From NCBI GenBank assembly GCA_035524895.1, contig DATLFI010000058.1, positions 1 to 39,168 on the forward strand: a stretch of DNA of 39,168 nt, written 5' to 3'. Positions 15,159 to 23,243 of this stretch are shown here, in pieces; the stretch's first letter is position 1, and each line of letters starts with the position of its first letter. The notes beneath the pieces are model-generated. The model ran no database searches and was not told the DNA's origin. It worked only from the letters and a program-made list of their open reading frames with translations. Origin of the DNA: DATLFI01 sp035524895. Lineage in GTDB: Bacteria; Acidobacteriota; Thermoanaerobaculia; Multivoradales; Multivoraceae. The position numbers were made by a program, and so were the translations under genes.

Positions 15159-17194
15159 CCACCAGACGGATCACCACGTCCGGCCGGCTCGTGCTGGCTG
15201 TGCTCTGCGGCGCCGTGCTGGCGTCGTTCTTTGCGAGCGGCGCCTGTGCCCGTCGCACCCCCGGCGGGTTGATGGAGCTCGCCGCGGCGCGCGGGTTCGA
15301 CGTCGAGGACGCCGAGCGGGCGCTGAAGGCCTTCGTGCCGCCCGGCGCGATGGACGACTACCTCCTGTTCGCGTCCGGCGGCCACTCCGGGCAGGTGCTG
15401 GTCTACGGCGTGCCGTCGATGCGCCTGCTCAAGGCGATCGCGGTGTTCACCCCCGAGCCGTGGCAGGGCTACGGCTACGGCGCCGATTGGTCGCACGCGG
15501 CGAACACCGAGGCCAACCCGGGCCGCGAGCCGGTGCACTGGGGCGACTCGCACCACCCGGCACTCTCGGAGACCGACGGCGACTACGACGGGCGTTGGCT
15601 CTACATCAACGACCGCGCGCACGGCCGCATCGGCATGGTGGACCTGGAGGACTTTCGCGCCAAGCAGATCTACCAGGTGCCGAACATCCAGACCTCGCAC
15701 GGTGGCATCTTCGCCACCCCCGACACTCGCTACGTGCACATCTCGTCGATGACGCCGGCGACCAAGGGTTGGGACGGCAAGGTCGGCAAGAGCGTGTCGG
15801 TTGCCGATCACCTGGACCGCTATGGCGAGATCTATCGCGGGTACTCGACGTGGCTGCGCGTCGATTCCGAGACCGGTCGCATGCTGCCGGAGGAGAGCTT
15901 CCAGATCGAGCTGCCGCCGTACAGCCAGGACCTCGCCGATTCCGGCAAGGGCGCCAGCTACGGCTGGGGTTTCATCAACAGCTACAACAGCGAGATGGCT
16001 ACCGGCGGCGTGCAGCAGGGTCGACCTCCGCTCGAGGCCGGCGCGTCGCAGCTCGACTTCGACTTCCTTCACATCATCAACTGGCAGAAGGCCGAGGAGT
16101 CCGTGGCCGCGGGCAGGTTCGAGAGGGTCAACGGCATGCGCGTGATCCCGCTCGAGACCGCGATCGCCGACGGCCTGCTCTTCCTGGCGCCCGAGCCACG
16201 CAGCCCGCACGGCGTGGACGTCGCTCCCAACGGGGAGTACATCTCGGTGGCCGGCAAGCTGGATCCCAAGGTGACCATCTACTCGATGACGAAGATCCGA
16301 CAGGCGATCGAGGCCAAGGACTACGAAGGCACCGACTCCTACGGCTTGCCGATCCTGCGATTCGACTCGGTGGTCGCCGGGCAGGTCGAGGTCGGAGCGG
16401 GCCCGCTGCACACCCAGTACGACGCCGACGGCTACGGCTATACCAGCCTCTTCCTGGAGAGCGCGGTAGCGAAGTGGTCGCTCGGCGAGCCGTACCACTC
16501 CGGCGACGCGGCCTTCAAGCTGGTCGACAAGATCGGCGTGCACTACAACATCGGCCACCTCTCGACCGCCCACGGCGACACCATGAAGCCGCACGGCAAG
16601 TACCTGGTGGCGCTCAACAAGTGGTCGATCGACCGCTTCACCAACGTCGGTCCGCTGCACCCGCAGAACCTCCAGCTGCTCGACCTGTCCGGCGAGAAGA
16701 TGCAGCTCGTCTCGGACGCGCCGGTGGGCTTGGGAGAGCCGCATTACGCGCAGCTCGTCGAGGCGTCCCGCATCAAGGCCAACCGGGTCTACGCGCTCGG
16801 CACCGAGGCGCGGGACATGAAGCCCCACCCGAACGCGGTCATGGCCAAGGGCGACGCGCGCATCGAGAACCGTCCAGGAGTGGTCGAGGTCTGGATGTCT
16901 GTGGTCCGTAGCCAGTTCAATCCCGACATCATCCCGGCCAAGGTCGGGGATCGGGTGATCGTCCACCTCACCAACATCGAGCAGACCCCCGACGCCACGC
17001 ACGGCTTCTCGGTGCCGACCACGGACGTGATGGTCAGCATCGACCCGGGTGAGACGGTGACGGTGGAGTTCGTGGCGACGACGCCAGGATCGTTCGCCTT
17101 CTACTGCACGGAGTTCTGCTCGGCTCTGCATCTCGAGATGCAGGGCTGGCTCCTCGTCGAGGGCGCGGCTCCGGTCGCGGTAGCGAGCAGGTAG
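15155..17194 (+). CDS. nosZ: Nitrous oxide reductase NosZ (clade II-like)
   Basis: The product is 679 residues and reduces N2O to N2 in the periplasm. A signal peptide covers about residues 1-32. The beta-propeller that carries the CuZ cluster shows the expected histidine sites: DSHHPALSETDGDYDGRW, QTSHGGIF, SPHGVDVAPNGEY, LHTQYDADGYGYT, NIGHLSTAHGDT and KPHGKYLVALNKWS. The C-terminal cupredoxin domain has the CuA motif CTEFCSALHLEM (Cys651, Cys655, His659, Met662) and an upstream DATHGF histidine. The signal lacks a full twin-arginine SRRxFLK motif (only TRRITTSG), and neither NosR nor NosX is present, both typical of clade II (atypical) NosZ. A strong GAGGAGAGGAGAA ribosome-binding site precedes the ATG. 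Confidence 0.96.
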   Translation: MTTRRITTSGRLVLAVLCGAVLASFFASGACARRTPGGLMELAAARGFDVEDAERALKAFVPPGAMDDYLLFASGGHSGQVLVYGVPSMRLLKAIAVFTPEPWQGYGYGADWSHAANTEANPGREPVHWGDSHHPALSETDGDYDGRWLYINDRAHGRIGMVDLEDFRAKQIYQVPNIQTSHGGIFATPDTRYVHISSMTPATKGWDGKVGKSVSVADHLDRYGEIYRGYSTWLRVDSETGRMLPEESFQIELPPYSQDLADSGKGASYGWGFINSYNSEMATGGVQQGRPPLEAGASQLDFDFLHIINWQKAEESVAAGRFERVNGMRVIPLETAIADGLLFLAPEPRSPHGVDVAPNGEYISVAGKLDPKVTIYSMTKIRQAIEAKDYEGTDSYGLPILRFDSVVAGQVEVGAGPLHTQYDADGYGYTSLFLESAVAKWSLGEPYHSGDAAFKLVDKIGVHYNIGHLSTAHGDTMKPHGKYLVALNKWSIDRFTNVGPLHPQNLQLLDLSGEKMQLVSDAPVGLGEPHYAQLVEASRIKANRVYALGTEARDMKPHPNAVMAKGDARIENRPGVVEVWMSVVRSQFNPDIIPAKVGDRVIVHLTNIEQTPDATHGFSVPTTDVMVSIDPGETVTVEFVATTPGSFAFYCTEFCSALHLEMQGWLLVEGAAPVAVASR

Positions 17195-17252
17195 CAAGGG
17201 AGGAAGGGAGTCCGAGGTGCACGGGCGCAACGGTGGGGTCGGGAGACGAGTG

Positions 17253-17714
17253 ATGCGAGCTGCCAACCTGATGGTCGCGGTCGCTTTCGTGGTGGGTTGC
17301 TCCGCCGCGGACGGGGCGCCACAGCTCCGTCTCGACCGCACCGCCTGCGCCCGTTGCGGGATGCTGGTCTCCGAGCTCGCCGGCGCCGCCGCCTACCGGA
17401 CGGCATCCGGCGAGACTCGGGCCTACGACGACCTGGCCTGCCTGCTCGATGATCTGTCGGAGGGTGTCGGGCGGGACGTGGATCCGGCGACGATCTGGGT
17501 CTACGACCGCCTGAGCGGCGAACCGGTGCGGGCGAGCGAGGCGACGTTCCTGCACTCGTCGCAGTGGCTCACTCCGATGGGCGGCGGTCTGGCCGCCTTC
17601 GCGGATCCCGCTGCCGCGGCGGCGAACGCCGAGTCCTCGGGGAGCGAGGCGCAGCGCTGGGCGGATCTCGTCAGCCGCAGCGCCCAGGTCCTCGCTCGGG
17701 AGGTCGAGCGATGA
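17253..17714 (+). CDS. nosL: NosL copper-chaperone lipoprotein
   Basis: The product is 153 residues. A short lipoprotein signal ends in VVGC at residue 16, so it is probably anchored to a membrane in the periplasm. The NosL signature follows, CARCGM (Cys32, Cys35, Met37), a Cu(I)-binding motif, and then RAYDDLACLLDDL and the conserved FLHSSQWLTPMGGGLAAF segment. NosL delivers copper for assembly of the CuZ centre. The ATG at 17253 is chosen for its GGGAGACGAG ribosome-binding site; a GTG at 17217 would lengthen the signal by 12 residues. It lies just after nosZ and overlaps the next gene by ATGA at 17711-17714. Confidence 0.9.
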   Translation: MRAANLMVAVAFVVGCSAADGAPQLRLDRTACARCGMLVSELAGAAAYRTASGETRAYDDLACLLDDLSEGVGRDVDPATIWVYDRLSGEPVRASEATFLHSSQWLTPMGGGLAAFADPAAAAANAESSGSEAQRWADLVSRSAQVLAREVER

Positions 17715-19642
17715 GAGCAGGAGCAGGAGCGACGTCGTCGCCGGTCTCCCAGCGGCTCCTCTTGGTGCTCGGCGCGGTCGGCGCAGCGGCGCTGATCTTT
17801 GCTGCGCAGTGGCTGCCGATGTGGCAGATGTGGCTGCAGGCGCCGCAGTACCCCAACGGTCTCTCTCTGGTGGCGTATGGCGATCGCATCGAAGGCGACC
17901 TGGCCGAGATCAACATCATCAACCACTACATCGGCATGGCGGAGATCGAGGCGCGGCCGGTGGTGGAGATGCGGCTGTTCCGGTACGCGGTGATGCTGCT
18001 TGCTCTCGGTGCCCTGGCTTCGGTCTTCAGCCGGTTCCTGCTCCGCCTCGTGCTCATCGGCGTCATCGCGATGCCGGTGGCGATCCTCGCGGACCTGCAG
18101 TACTGGCTCTACCGCTACGGTCACGATCTCGACCCCTCGGCGCCACTGCGCTTCGTCGAGCCGTTCACGCCGCTCGCAATCGGCATCTCGAAGATCGGCA
18201 ACTTCCGCTCCATCGCGACGGTGTCGTGGGGCTTCCTCGCGCTGCTCGGTGCGGTGGCTCTCCTGATCGTGGCGCTGCGCTGCTCCTCGCGGCTGGCGGC
18301 CGCCAGCGCGGCGCGTCCCGCCATGGCAGCGCGCGCGACCGCGGCTCTGCTCGGAGTGCTCGGGACGGGCCTTGCCTGGCTGGCGCTTCCCGCAGGGGTC
18401 GAGGCGCGTGACACGTCGGGCTCGATGGACGGCGCCCGGGCTGCCGCCGAGCTGCAGGCGCGGCTCGACGCCGCGCCACCCGGCTCGCGCGTCGAGGTGC
18501 GGGGTGGCGTCTATCTGGGAGCCCTGACGATTCGCGGACCGCTGGTCGTCGAGGGCATCGGCGAGCCGGTGCTCGATGGCGGCGGCACCGGAAGCGTGGT
18601 GACCGTCGAGGGCGACGGCGTGGTCTTCCGGGGCTTCGTGGTGCGCAACAGCGGCCGCGCGATCTCCGAGGAGGCCGCGGCCATCAAGGTGACCGGCAGC
18701 CGCCACCGGATCGAGGACAACCGCATCCACGACGTCTACTTCGGGATCCACCTCTCGAACGGCGAGCACAACGTGGTCCGCCGCAACGTGGTCGAGCCGG
18801 CCGGCGGGCCGGACGAGCGCCCCGGTCATGGGCTGTCGCTCTGGTACCAGCGCGGTGCTCTGGTCGAGGGCAACCGCGTGACGCGGGCCCGCGACGGGAT
18901 CTACCTCTCGTTCTCCGACGACGTGCGGGTGGTCGACAACGAGGTTTCGAGATCGCGTTACGGCGTGCACTCGATGTACTCGATGGGCTCGTCGTTCGAG
19001 CGCAACGAGATCCACGACAACCTTTTGGGCGCGGCGCTCATGTACTCCCAGGGCCTGAGCATGCGCTGCAACCGGATCGCCGGCCATCGCGAGGGCGCGA
19101 CCGCGTACGCCATCCTGCTCAAGGACGTCGCCGACGTGCGCATCGAGGGCAACGTGCTGGCGGGCAACCGGGTGGCCATCTACGCAGACAACACCCCGTT
19201 GTCCTTCGGCGCCGAGGCGCTGGTGGCCGGCAACCACATCACCGGCAACGAGGCCGCGCTCGCCCTGCAGAGCACCGCTCGGCTCACGGTGTCCGAGAAC
19301 GTGTTCGTGGACAACCTGGCAATGGTCCGCCTCGAGGGGCGGCAGCTCTCCAGCGGCAGCGTCTGGTCGCGCGACGGTCGCGGCAACCACTGGGACGACT
19401 ACCGCGGCTTCGACCGCGACCGCGATGGAGTCGGCGACCTGCCATACCGCCACGTGCTCGCACTGCCCGAGATGCTGCGTGGCGACGCGCCCGCGCGGGC
19501 ACTGCTGTGGACGCCGGCGCACCAGGTGGTCGAGGCGGCGGCGCGGCTGTTTCCGGTGGTCCGTCCGGTACCGGTGATCGACGATCCGGCGCCGTTGATG
19601 CAGCCGCCGGCGCGATGGGCATGTCCGGAGGTGACGCGATGA
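17711..19642 (+). CDS. nosD: Nos-associated membrane protein fused to NosD
   Basis: The product is 643 residues and joins two proteins that are usually separate. Residues about 1-200 form a membrane domain with four or so helices and the motif QAPQYPNGLSLVAYGDRIEG...INIINHYIGMAEIE, typical of a small membrane protein encoded in many clade II nos clusters. Residues about 205-643 are the periplasmic right-handed beta-helix of NosD, with carbohydrate-binding/pectate-lyase-like turns (RIEDNRIHDVYFGIHLSNGE, GIYLSFSDDVRVVDNEVS, NHWDDYRGFDRDRDGVGDLP). NosD works with NosFY in maturation of the CuZ site. Met205 begins a segment (ATAALLGVLGTGLAWLALPA) that looks like the old NosD signal peptide, now an internal membrane helix; no ribosome-binding site precedes it. 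It overlaps nosL and nosF. Confidence 0.88.
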   Translation: MRAGAGATSSPVSQRLLLVLGAVGAAALIFAAQWLPMWQMWLQAPQYPNGLSLVAYGDRIEGDLAEINIINHYIGMAEIEARPVVEMRLFRYAVMLLALGALASVFSRFLLRLVLIGVIAMPVAILADLQYWLYRYGHDLDPSAPLRFVEPFTPLAIGISKIGNFRSIATVSWGFLALLGAVALLIVALRCSSRLAAASAARPAMAARATAALLGVLGTGLAWLALPAGVEARDTSGSMDGARAAAELQARLDAAPPGSRVEVRGGVYLGALTIRGPLVVEGIGEPVLDGGGTGSVVTVEGDGVVFRGFVVRNSGRAISEEAAAIKVTGSRHRIEDNRIHDVYFGIHLSNGEHNVVRRNVVEPAGGPDERPGHGLSLWYQRGALVEGNRVTRARDGIYLSFSDDVRVVDNEVSRSRYGVHSMYSMGSSFERNEIHDNLLGAALMYSQGLSMRCNRIAGHREGATAYAILLKDVADVRIEGNVLAGNRVAIYADNTPLSFGAEALVAGNHITGNEAALALQSTARLTVSENVFVDNLAMVRLEGRQLSSGSVWSRDGRGNHWDDYRGFDRDRDGVGDLPYRHVLALPEMLRGDAPARALLWTPAHQVVEAAARLFPVVRPVPVIDDPAPLMQPPARWACPEVTR

Positions 19643-20292
19643 TCCGCACCGAGAGTCTGGTCCAAAGCTACGGCCGCGCGCCCGTGCTGCGCGGCGTCGA
19701 TCTCGCCGTCGAGGCGGGCGAGACCGTGCTGCTGCTGGGGCCTAACGGTGCCGGCAAGTCGACGCTGTTCCGCTGCCTGCTCGGGACCGTCGCGTACGGC
19801 GGCAGCGTTTCCGTCGACGGGCGCGATCCGCTGCGACAGGGTCGGGAGACGCGCCGCCGCATCGGTTACCTGCCCCAGAGCGACGGTCTCCAGGGTGACC
19901 TGACGGTGGCCGAGTGCGCGCGCTTCGCCTCCGAGCTGCGCGGCCTGCCGCGCGCCAGCGGCGATCGTGCCGTGGAGCAGGCTCGCCTGGCGGAGGTCGC
20001 GGACCGCAGGGTCGACGAGCTCTCGGGCGGCATGCGCCGGCGGCTCTGTCTGGCTCTGGCGCTGCTCGGCGATCCGCCGATCCTGCTGCTCGACGAGCCG
20101 ACCGCCGGCCTCGACCGCGACAGCCGCGAGGAGCTGGCGGCTCGGCTGGCCGAGGCGTGTCGCGACAAGACCATCCTGCTCGCGACCCACCAGCCCGAGG
20201 AGCACGCGCAGCTCGGAGCCCGTGCGGTGTGGCTGGAGGCCGGGCAGGTTGTCGACGGAGAACCGGCGACGCAGTCGGGAAGAACGCGATGA
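19639..20292 (+). CDS. nosF: NosF ABC transporter ATPase
   Basis: The product is 217 residues, a single cytoplasmic ABC ATPase domain: Walker A GPNGAGKST near residue 34, Q-loop GYLPQSDGL, signature LSGGMRRRL, Walker B ILLLDEPTAGLD, and H-loop LLATHQPEE. With NosY it forms the transporter that supports CuZ cluster assembly through NosD, possibly by moving a sulphur compound. The ATG at 19639 overlaps the end of the nosD fusion gene (ATGA), and its own stop overlaps the nosY start (ATGA at 20289-20292), so the three are tightly coupled. It is slightly shorter than many NosF proteins (about 230-300 residues) but keeps every catalytic motif. Confidence 0.93.
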   Translation: MIRTESLVQSYGRAPVLRGVDLAVEAGETVLLLGPNGAGKSTLFRCLLGTVAYGGSVSVDGRDPLRQGRETRRRIGYLPQSDGLQGDLTVAECARFASELRGLPRASGDRAVEQARLAEVADRRVDELSGGMRRRLCLALALLGDPPILLLDEPTAGLDRDSREELAARLAEACRDKTILLATHQPEEHAQLGARAVWLEAGQVVDGEPATQSGRTR

Positions 20293-21674
20293 GAGCGACG
20301 AGGGTGATCGCGCGCAAGGAGCTCGGCGACGCGCTGCGTCACCGCTGGCTGCAGCTCTACGCCGCGGTGCTCGGCCTGCTCGGGCTCGTCATCGCCTGGT
20401 ACGCAGCCGGCGATACCGCGGGGCTCTCGCTGCAGAGCTACGGACGCACGGCCGCCAGCCTGACGAACCTCTGCCTGCTGCTCGCCCCGCTGGTGGCTCT
20501 GGTCCTGGGCGCCGACACCGTCGCGGGCGAGCGGGATCGCGGCACGTTCGATCGCCTGGTGGCGCAGCCGATCGACCGTCGTGAGCTGCTGTGCGGCAAG
20601 TTCCTCGGTCTGCTGGTCTCGCTCGTCGGCGCGACGCTGGTGGCTTTCGTTCCTGCCGCGCTCTACCTCGCGGTAGCCACCGGTTCGCCGCCACCCCTGC
20701 GCGCGGTGATGTTCCCGCTGGTGGCGATGCTCGCGATCCTGCCGGCGCTCGCGCTCGGGGTACTGCTCTCGGTCACCGCGGACAGCGGCGCCAAGGCGCT
20801 GGCGCGGGCGGTGCTGCTCTGGGCCTGGCTGGTGCTGCTCTACGACCTGCTGCTGCTCGGCACGCTGCTCTCGGCGCGTCTCGGCGCGGGGTTCCTGATC
20901 GGAGCCCTGCTCCTCAACCCGATGCACTCGGCGCGACTGCTGGTGGTGCTCGCGCTGGAGCCCGACCTCTACCTGCTGGGGCCTGCGGGCGCGTTGCTCA
21001 CCGAGAGCCTGTCGCGGGCATGGACCGCCGCGCTGCTCGTGACGACGCTGCTGGCCTGGACCGTCGTCGCGCTGGGTCTCGCGCTGGCGGCGTTCCGCCT
21101 GCGCCGGCCCCGGCTCCGCGAGGTGGCGGGCCGCGAGTCCTCGGTCCTCCGAACCCACGATCACAACCCCAGGGAGGGGGTCATGAGCTCTGTAGTCAGA
21201 CTCTTCGCTCGAGTTGGCGGGCGCGCCCGCACCCGGCTCGTCCTGTTCCTGCTGCTCGTCGTCGCTGTGGCCCTCGTCGGTTGCCAGGCGGGAGAGGACG
21301 GCGATGCGACGCGCTCCGCGGCCGGCGGTCGCGACGGTCTGCACCGCGTCGATGCGGCCATGCTCGAGCGCGGGCAGCAGGTCTACGTCCAGAATTGTGC
21401 GCCGTGCCACGGTCTCACCGGCAAGGGAGACGGCACCGCCGCGGCGTCGCTCGATCCGAAGCCGCGCGACCACAGCGATCGCACTTACATGGACACGCTC
21501 AGCGACGCCTCGATCGCGGAGGTGGTGAAGGTCGGCGGCGCGCTGCGCGGCTTCCCGAACATGCCGAGCCATCCTCACGTCGGCGGCGAGGACATGGTCG
21601 GGCTGATCGCCTACGTGCGGACCCTGAGCCGCGGCGGGGAGCAGGTGAAGGAAGTGACGTTGGCCATCGACTGA
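20289..21674 (+). CDS. nosY: NosY permease continuous with a C-terminal cytochrome c
   Basis: The reading frame is open for 461 codons. Residues 1 to about 275 are NosY: ARKELGDALRHRWLQLYAAV, a LGADTVAGERDRGTFDRLVA cytoplasmic loop and six predicted membrane helices, the permease partner of NosF. NosY proteins normally stop at about this length. Here no stop occurs; after a basic linker the frame continues through a seventh hydrophobic segment (LVLFLLLVVAVALVGC) into a class I cytochrome c. Topology is compatible with a true fusion: NosY ends inside, the extra helix crosses, and the haem domain would be periplasmic. However, a strong AGGGAGGGGG ribosome-binding site precedes an internal ATG at 21183, so two products, or both forms, are possible. 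Confidence 0.85.
   Translation: MRATRVIARKELGDALRHRWLQLYAAVLGLLGLVIAWYAAGDTAGLSLQSYGRTAASLTNLCLLLAPLVALVLGADTVAGERDRGTFDRLVAQPIDRRELLCGKFLGLLVSLVGATLVAFVPAALYLAVATGSPPPLRAVMFPLVAMLAILPALALGVLLSVTADSGAKALARAVLLWAWLVLLYDLLLLGTLLSARLGAGFLIGALLLNPMHSARLLVVLALEPDLYLLGPAGALLTESLSRAWTAALLVTTLLAWTVVALGLALAAFRLRRPRLREVAGRESSVLRTHDHNPREGVMSSVVRLFARVGGRARTRLVLFLLLVVAVALVGCQAGEDGDATRSAAGGRDGLHRVDAAMLERGQQVYVQNCAPCHGLTGKGDGTAAASLDPKPRDHSDRTYMDTLSDASIAEVVKVGGALRGFPNMPSHPHVGGEDMVGLIAYVRTLSRGGEQVKEVTLAID
21183..21674 (+). CDS. Cytochrome c lipoprotein (nested at the end of the nosY frame)
   Basis: Initiated at the ATG at 21183, the product is 163 residues with a lipoprotein signal (RTRLVLFLLLVVAVALVGC, lipobox VGC) and one haem c site, CAPCH (Cys72, Cys75, His76), plus a likely axial methionine in FPNMPSHPHV. 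It belongs to the class I cytochrome c family found in clade II nos clusters, where such proteins are thought to feed electrons to NosZ in place of NosR. The preceding AGGGAGGGGG four bases from the ATG is the strongest ribosome-binding site in the operon and argues for independent translation even though the nosY frame runs into it without a stop. Confidence 0.8.
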   Translation: MSSVVRLFARVGGRARTRLVLFLLLVVAVALVGCQAGEDGDATRSAAGGRDGLHRVDAAMLERGQQVYVQNCAPCHGLTGKGDGTAAASLDPKPRDHSDRTYMDTLSDASIAEVVKVGGALRGFPNMPSHPHVGGEDMVGLIAYVRTLSRGGEQVKEVTLAID

Positions 21675-21722
21675 GGAGAAGCGGCGCTCCTGCCCCGGCT
21701 CGACGCTGCCGAAGGGGAGACG

Positions 21723-22868
21723 ATGTTGGAGATGCGAGGAGAGGGCGAGACCGGCGTCGCCATTGGTTCGCCGGAGCCGCCGGCCATTCGGGGGCTCCGG
21801 TTCTCGAAGGTCTTCTCGAGCCCGTCGCGATCGCCGTACGACGAGGTCGACTGGGAGCGGCGCGCGGTCGCGATCACCTCCGATGCGGGCGGTGTGGTTT
21901 TCGAGCAGCGGGGCGTCGAGGTGCCGAGGTCCTGGTCGCAGACCGCCGCCACCATCGTCGCCCACAAGTACTTCCACGGCAGGGCCGGCACGCCGGAGCG
22001 CGAGAGCTCGGTGCGCCAGCTCGTGTCGCGCGTCGTCGACACCATCACCGCCTGGGGCGACGCGGGCGGCACCTTCGCCTCGTCCGCCGACCGCGACGTC
22101 TTCCGCGACGAGCTTGCTGCGATGCTGCTCGGCCAGGTGGCGTCCTTCAACTCGCCGGTCTGGTTCAACGTCGGGGTCGAGGAGCGCCCTCAAGGCTCGG
22201 CCTGCTTCATCTTGTCGTGCGGCGACTCGATGGGGGAGATCCTCGACCTCGCGAAGGCCGAGGCGATGCTCTTCAAGTTCGGCTCCGGCACCGGCACCAA
22301 CCTGTCGCGTCTGCGCGGCTCGCACGAGGGCCTGTCCGCGGGCGGCATCGCGTCCGGGCCGGTGTCCTTCATGAAGGGGTTCGACTCCTTCGCTGGCGCC
22401 ATCCGGTCCGGAGGCAAGACCCGTCGCGCGGCCAAGATGGTGATCCTGGATGTCGACCATCCCGACATCGTGGACTTCGTGCAGGCCAAGGCGAAGGAAG
22501 AGCGGAAGGCCTGGGCGTTGATCGACGCCGGGTACGACGGCTCCTTCGACGGCGAGGCGTACGCCTCGGTGTTCCATCAGAACGCGAACCACTCGGTCCG
22601 TCTGAGCGACGAGTTCCTGAGCGCGGTCGAGGCCCACGGTGAGTGGTGGACGAAAGAGGTGGTGAGTGGTCTGCCGCACCGCAGGCACCAGGCCCGGGAG
22701 CTGCTGGCGACGATCGCGGAGGCTGCCTGGACCTGCGGCGATCCCGGCGTTCAGTACGACACCACGATCCAGCGTTGGAACCCGGTCAAGAGCTCCGGCC
22801 GGATTCGCGCCTCGAATCCGTGCAGCGAGTTCGTGTTCCTGGACGATACCGCCTGCAACCTGGCGTCG
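21723..22868 (+). pseudogene. nrdJ: Class II ribonucleotide reductase, truncated
   Basis: From an ATG at 21723 behind GGGGAGACG, about 380 residues match the N-terminal part of adenosylcobalamin-dependent ribonucleotide reductase: YDEVDWERRAV, FNSPVWFNVGVEERPQGSAC, FGSGTGTNLSRLRGSHEGLS, GGKTRRAAKMVILDVDHPDI, FHQNANHSVRLSDEF and NPCSEFVFLDDTACNLAS. Similarity stops abruptly at 22868, right after CNLAS, where the family continues LNL and several hundred more residues, including the C-terminal active-site region. The missing part is not elsewhere in the window. The frame stays open through about 105 bases of unrelated sequence into an antitoxin gene. It is a 3'-truncated copy, or the site of an assembly junction; an intact reductase is expected elsewhere. 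Confidence 0.85.
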
Positions 22869-22937
22869 CGTGCTCCGCGCGGAATCGGTTCCTCTGCGGC
22901 TCGAGGCTGGCAAACGCGTGGCCGGCGGAACCCTGCT

Positions 22938-22967
22938 TTGCGCTTGCTCCAGACCTTTGCTTATCAT
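22938..22967 (+). promoter_or_regulatory. Candidate promoter of the toxin-antitoxin pair
   Basis: TTGCGC (22938-22943) and TATCAT (22962-22967) are separated by 18 bases in a locally AT-richer stretch. The expected start falls at about 22974, exactly the antitoxin ATG, which has no good ribosome-binding site; a leaderless transcript is plausible. Confidence 0.4.
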
Positions 22968-22973
22968 GGAATC

Positions 22974-23243
22974 ATGAAATCAGAGATCACCGCTACCGAA
23001 GCCGGCCGTCGCTTCTCCGACCTGCTGAACCGAGTGCGGTACCGGCGCGAGCGGTTCATCGTGGTGAGAGGCGGTGAGGCCGTGGCGGAGATCGGACCTC
23101 CATCCGGAGCGTCGACCTGTACCCTGACGCAGCTTCGAGCGATGCTCGACTCGCTGCCTGTACCAGACGACGCTTTCAGTACCGATCTCGAACGACTGCG
23201 GGCTGCCCAGCCGCCACTGCCGAGTGCCTCGTGGCGCTCTTGA
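22974..23243 (+). CDS. Phd/YefM-type antitoxin
   Basis: The product is 89 residues. The N-terminus, MKSEITATEAGRRFSDLLNR, is the Phd/YefM DNA-binding fold (strand, then EAGRRFSDLLNRV helix), followed by ERFIVVRGGEAVAEIGPP, the usual second strand of the domain. The C-terminal 45 residues (LTQLRAMLDSLPVPDDAFST) would be the toxin-binding tail. It lies directly before and overlaps a PIN-domain toxin gene, the standard type II arrangement, and probably autorepresses the promoter at 22938. It sits in the same frame as the truncated nrdJ, but the similarity, the promoter and the start codon mark it as a separate gene. Confidence 0.85.
   Translation: MKSEITATEAGRRFSDLLNRVRYRRERFIVVRGGEAVAEIGPPSGASTCTLTQLRAMLDSLPVPDDAFSTDLERLRAAQPPLPSASWRS

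Noticed and set aside
15038..17341. A 767-codon open frame antisense to nosZ
   Set aside because: It lies over a fully recognisable nosZ and shows no domain; a shadow of codon bias.
19866..22967. A 1033-codon open frame antisense to nosF, nosY, cytochrome c and nrdJ
   Set aside because: It covers several clearly coding genes on the plus strand and is low-complexity and charged; not a gene.
21723..23243. NrdJ-antitoxin as a real fusion protein
   Set aside because: The frame is continuous, but the linker is unrelated sequence, nrdJ is cut inside its catalytic barrel, and the antitoxin has its own promoter and start codon.
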